From: an uncultured Chloroflexaceae bacterium | GTDB lineage: Bacteria > Chloroflexota > Chloroflexia > Chloroflexales > Chloroflexaceae | Reading direction: 5' to 3' | NCBI GenBank assembly: GCA_937141995.1 | Contig: CAKZQX010000588.1 | Location: forward strand, 1-5,076 | DNA length: 5,076 nt | Shown: piece by piece, positions 4,898 through 5,076 of the stretch | Layout: each line of letters opens with the position of its first letter | Numbering within the stretch: the stretch's first letter is position 1 | The notes under the pieces: model-generated | Database searches by the model: none | Told to the model about the DNA's origin: nothing | The model's input: the letters and a program-made list of their open reading frames with translations, nothing else | Translations under genes and position numbers: made by a program

Positions 4898-4912
4898 GAA
4901 CTTTGTGTGGTG
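4851..4912. repeat. 27-bp palindrome spanning the transporter stop codon
   Basis: 4851-4877 pairs with 4886-4912 around an 8-base loop (CAACTCGT). The inner 18 bp, AAGTTCCTACACGTTCTC with its complement, are perfect, and the outer 9 bp have only two G-T wobbles. The TAG stop (4895-4897) lies in the right arm. As RNA this would be a very stable stem at the 3' end of the mRNA, able to protect the end or stop transcription, but no T run follows. It adjoins the right flanking repeat at 4911, and the two may be parts of one composite repeat. Confidence 0.85.
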
Positions 4913-4947
4913 AGAGACTGTCTGAAAAGAGTTGGTCATGGGGTTAC
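4911..4947 (-). repeat. Right copy of flanking inverted repeat
   Basis: On the minus strand this copy reads like 1-37, with one mismatch and a 3-base insertion (4944-4946 region) near its outer end. Its inner edge abuts the palindrome at 4851-4912, whereas the left copy's inner edge leads into unrelated sequence. The shared core is therefore about 37 bases plus whatever lies left of the window. Confidence 0.85.
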
Positions 4948-4959
4948 GACCCCGGCGCG

Positions 4960-5012
4960 GGAGTCCCGGCGTCAGCCGGTGTGTGGCCGGAACCGGCTGA
5001 CGCCGGGACTCC
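4960..5012. repeat. 21-bp perfect GC-rich palindrome
   Basis: The 21-base left arm (4960-4980, beginning GGAGTCCCGGCGTC) is perfectly complementary to 4992-5012 around an 11-base loop. No T run follows, so it is not a standard terminator. Length, perfection and GC content suggest a dispersed palindromic repeat. It lies 12 bases outside the right flanking repeat and may belong to the same unit. Confidence 0.85.
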
Positions 5013-5076
5013 GGGGGCGCGGTCCGGTGGCGCAGGGCACCCGGCATGCCGTGGGACCGACGCGCATCAGCTTTTC

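Larger units (their letters stand above)
4898..5076. other. Repeat-packed, GC-rich tail after the transporter gene
   Basis: No gene is supported here. The stretch holds the right arm of the palindrome over the stop, the right flanking repeat and a 21-bp palindrome. Bases 4951-5076 are 97 of 126 G or C (77%), clearly richer than the genes to the left. Beyond 5012, CGGTCC (5020-5025) can pair with GGACCG (5054-5059), with the 10-base palindrome CGGCATGCCG (5042-5051) between them. An open minus-strand frame covering 4853-5047 is low-complexity and crosses all these repeats. Confidence 0.65.

Noticed and set aside
1..4947. Composite transposon or insertion sequence bounded by the inverted repeats
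   Set aside because: There is no transposase or recombinase, the repeats do not sit at equivalent edges, and no target-site duplication can be judged at the window edge. Dispersed repeats explain it more simply.
4853..5047. 64-codon minus-strand open frame covering the tail
   Set aside because: It is built entirely from palindromes and the flanking repeat, is low-complexity in Arg and Pro, and overlaps the transporter's C-terminus.

Overview
The window holds five complete protein genes, all on the + strand, in a bacterial chromosome. They are a YghA/YdaD-type short-chain dehydrogenase, a YciF-type DUF892 ferritin-like protein, a general stress protein 17M-like protein carrying an in-frame 18-residue tandem repeat, a PhoU protein, and an AI-2E (UPF0118) family membrane protein. 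There are no RNA genes, transposases, CRISPR arrays or phage genes. The organism cannot be fixed from these sequences. The mix of GC-rich genes, strong AAGGAG-type ribosome sites and abundant intergenic palindromes would suit a Chloroflexota such as Roseiflexus or Chloroflexus, but that is an impression and not a demonstration.

Layout. Bases 1-422 are non-coding. They hold the left copy of a flanking inverted repeat (1-37), one copy of a 66-bp repeat (69-134), a GTGCCGGCAC palindrome (180-189) and a good match to a sigma-54 promoter (336-351) before the dehydrogenase (423-1307). A 115-bp gap with two mutually exclusive hairpins leads to the DUF892 gene (1423-1932). The 337-bp gap 1933-2269 repeats the architecture of the first leader: the 66-bp repeat in reverse orientation (1981-2046), a nested GGTGCCGGCACC palindrome (2161-2198) and a second sigma-54-like promoter (2216-2231). 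It precedes the stress-17M gene (2270-2791), which is followed after 45 bp by phoU (2837-3496). A strong stem-loop with a short T run (3531-3562) closes that unit. The membrane protein gene (3683-4897) stands alone. Its last 15 codons and its stop lie inside a 27-bp palindrome (4851-4912) at the start of a repeat-packed tail that runs to the window end and contains the right copy of the flanking inverted repeat (4911-4947).

How it fits together. Homologues of four of the five genes are linked to general stress or starvation in other bacteria: ydaD/yghA, yciF, yflT/GS17M and phoU. Some members of the AI-2E family are linked to ion or osmotic stress. The most notable pattern is that two leaders share three elements (66-bp repeat, GTGCCGGCAC palindrome, -24/-12 box). 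This suggests a co-regulated stress regulon under an enhancer-dependent sigma factor. That is inference: it needs proof that the genome encodes RpoN and a matching activator.
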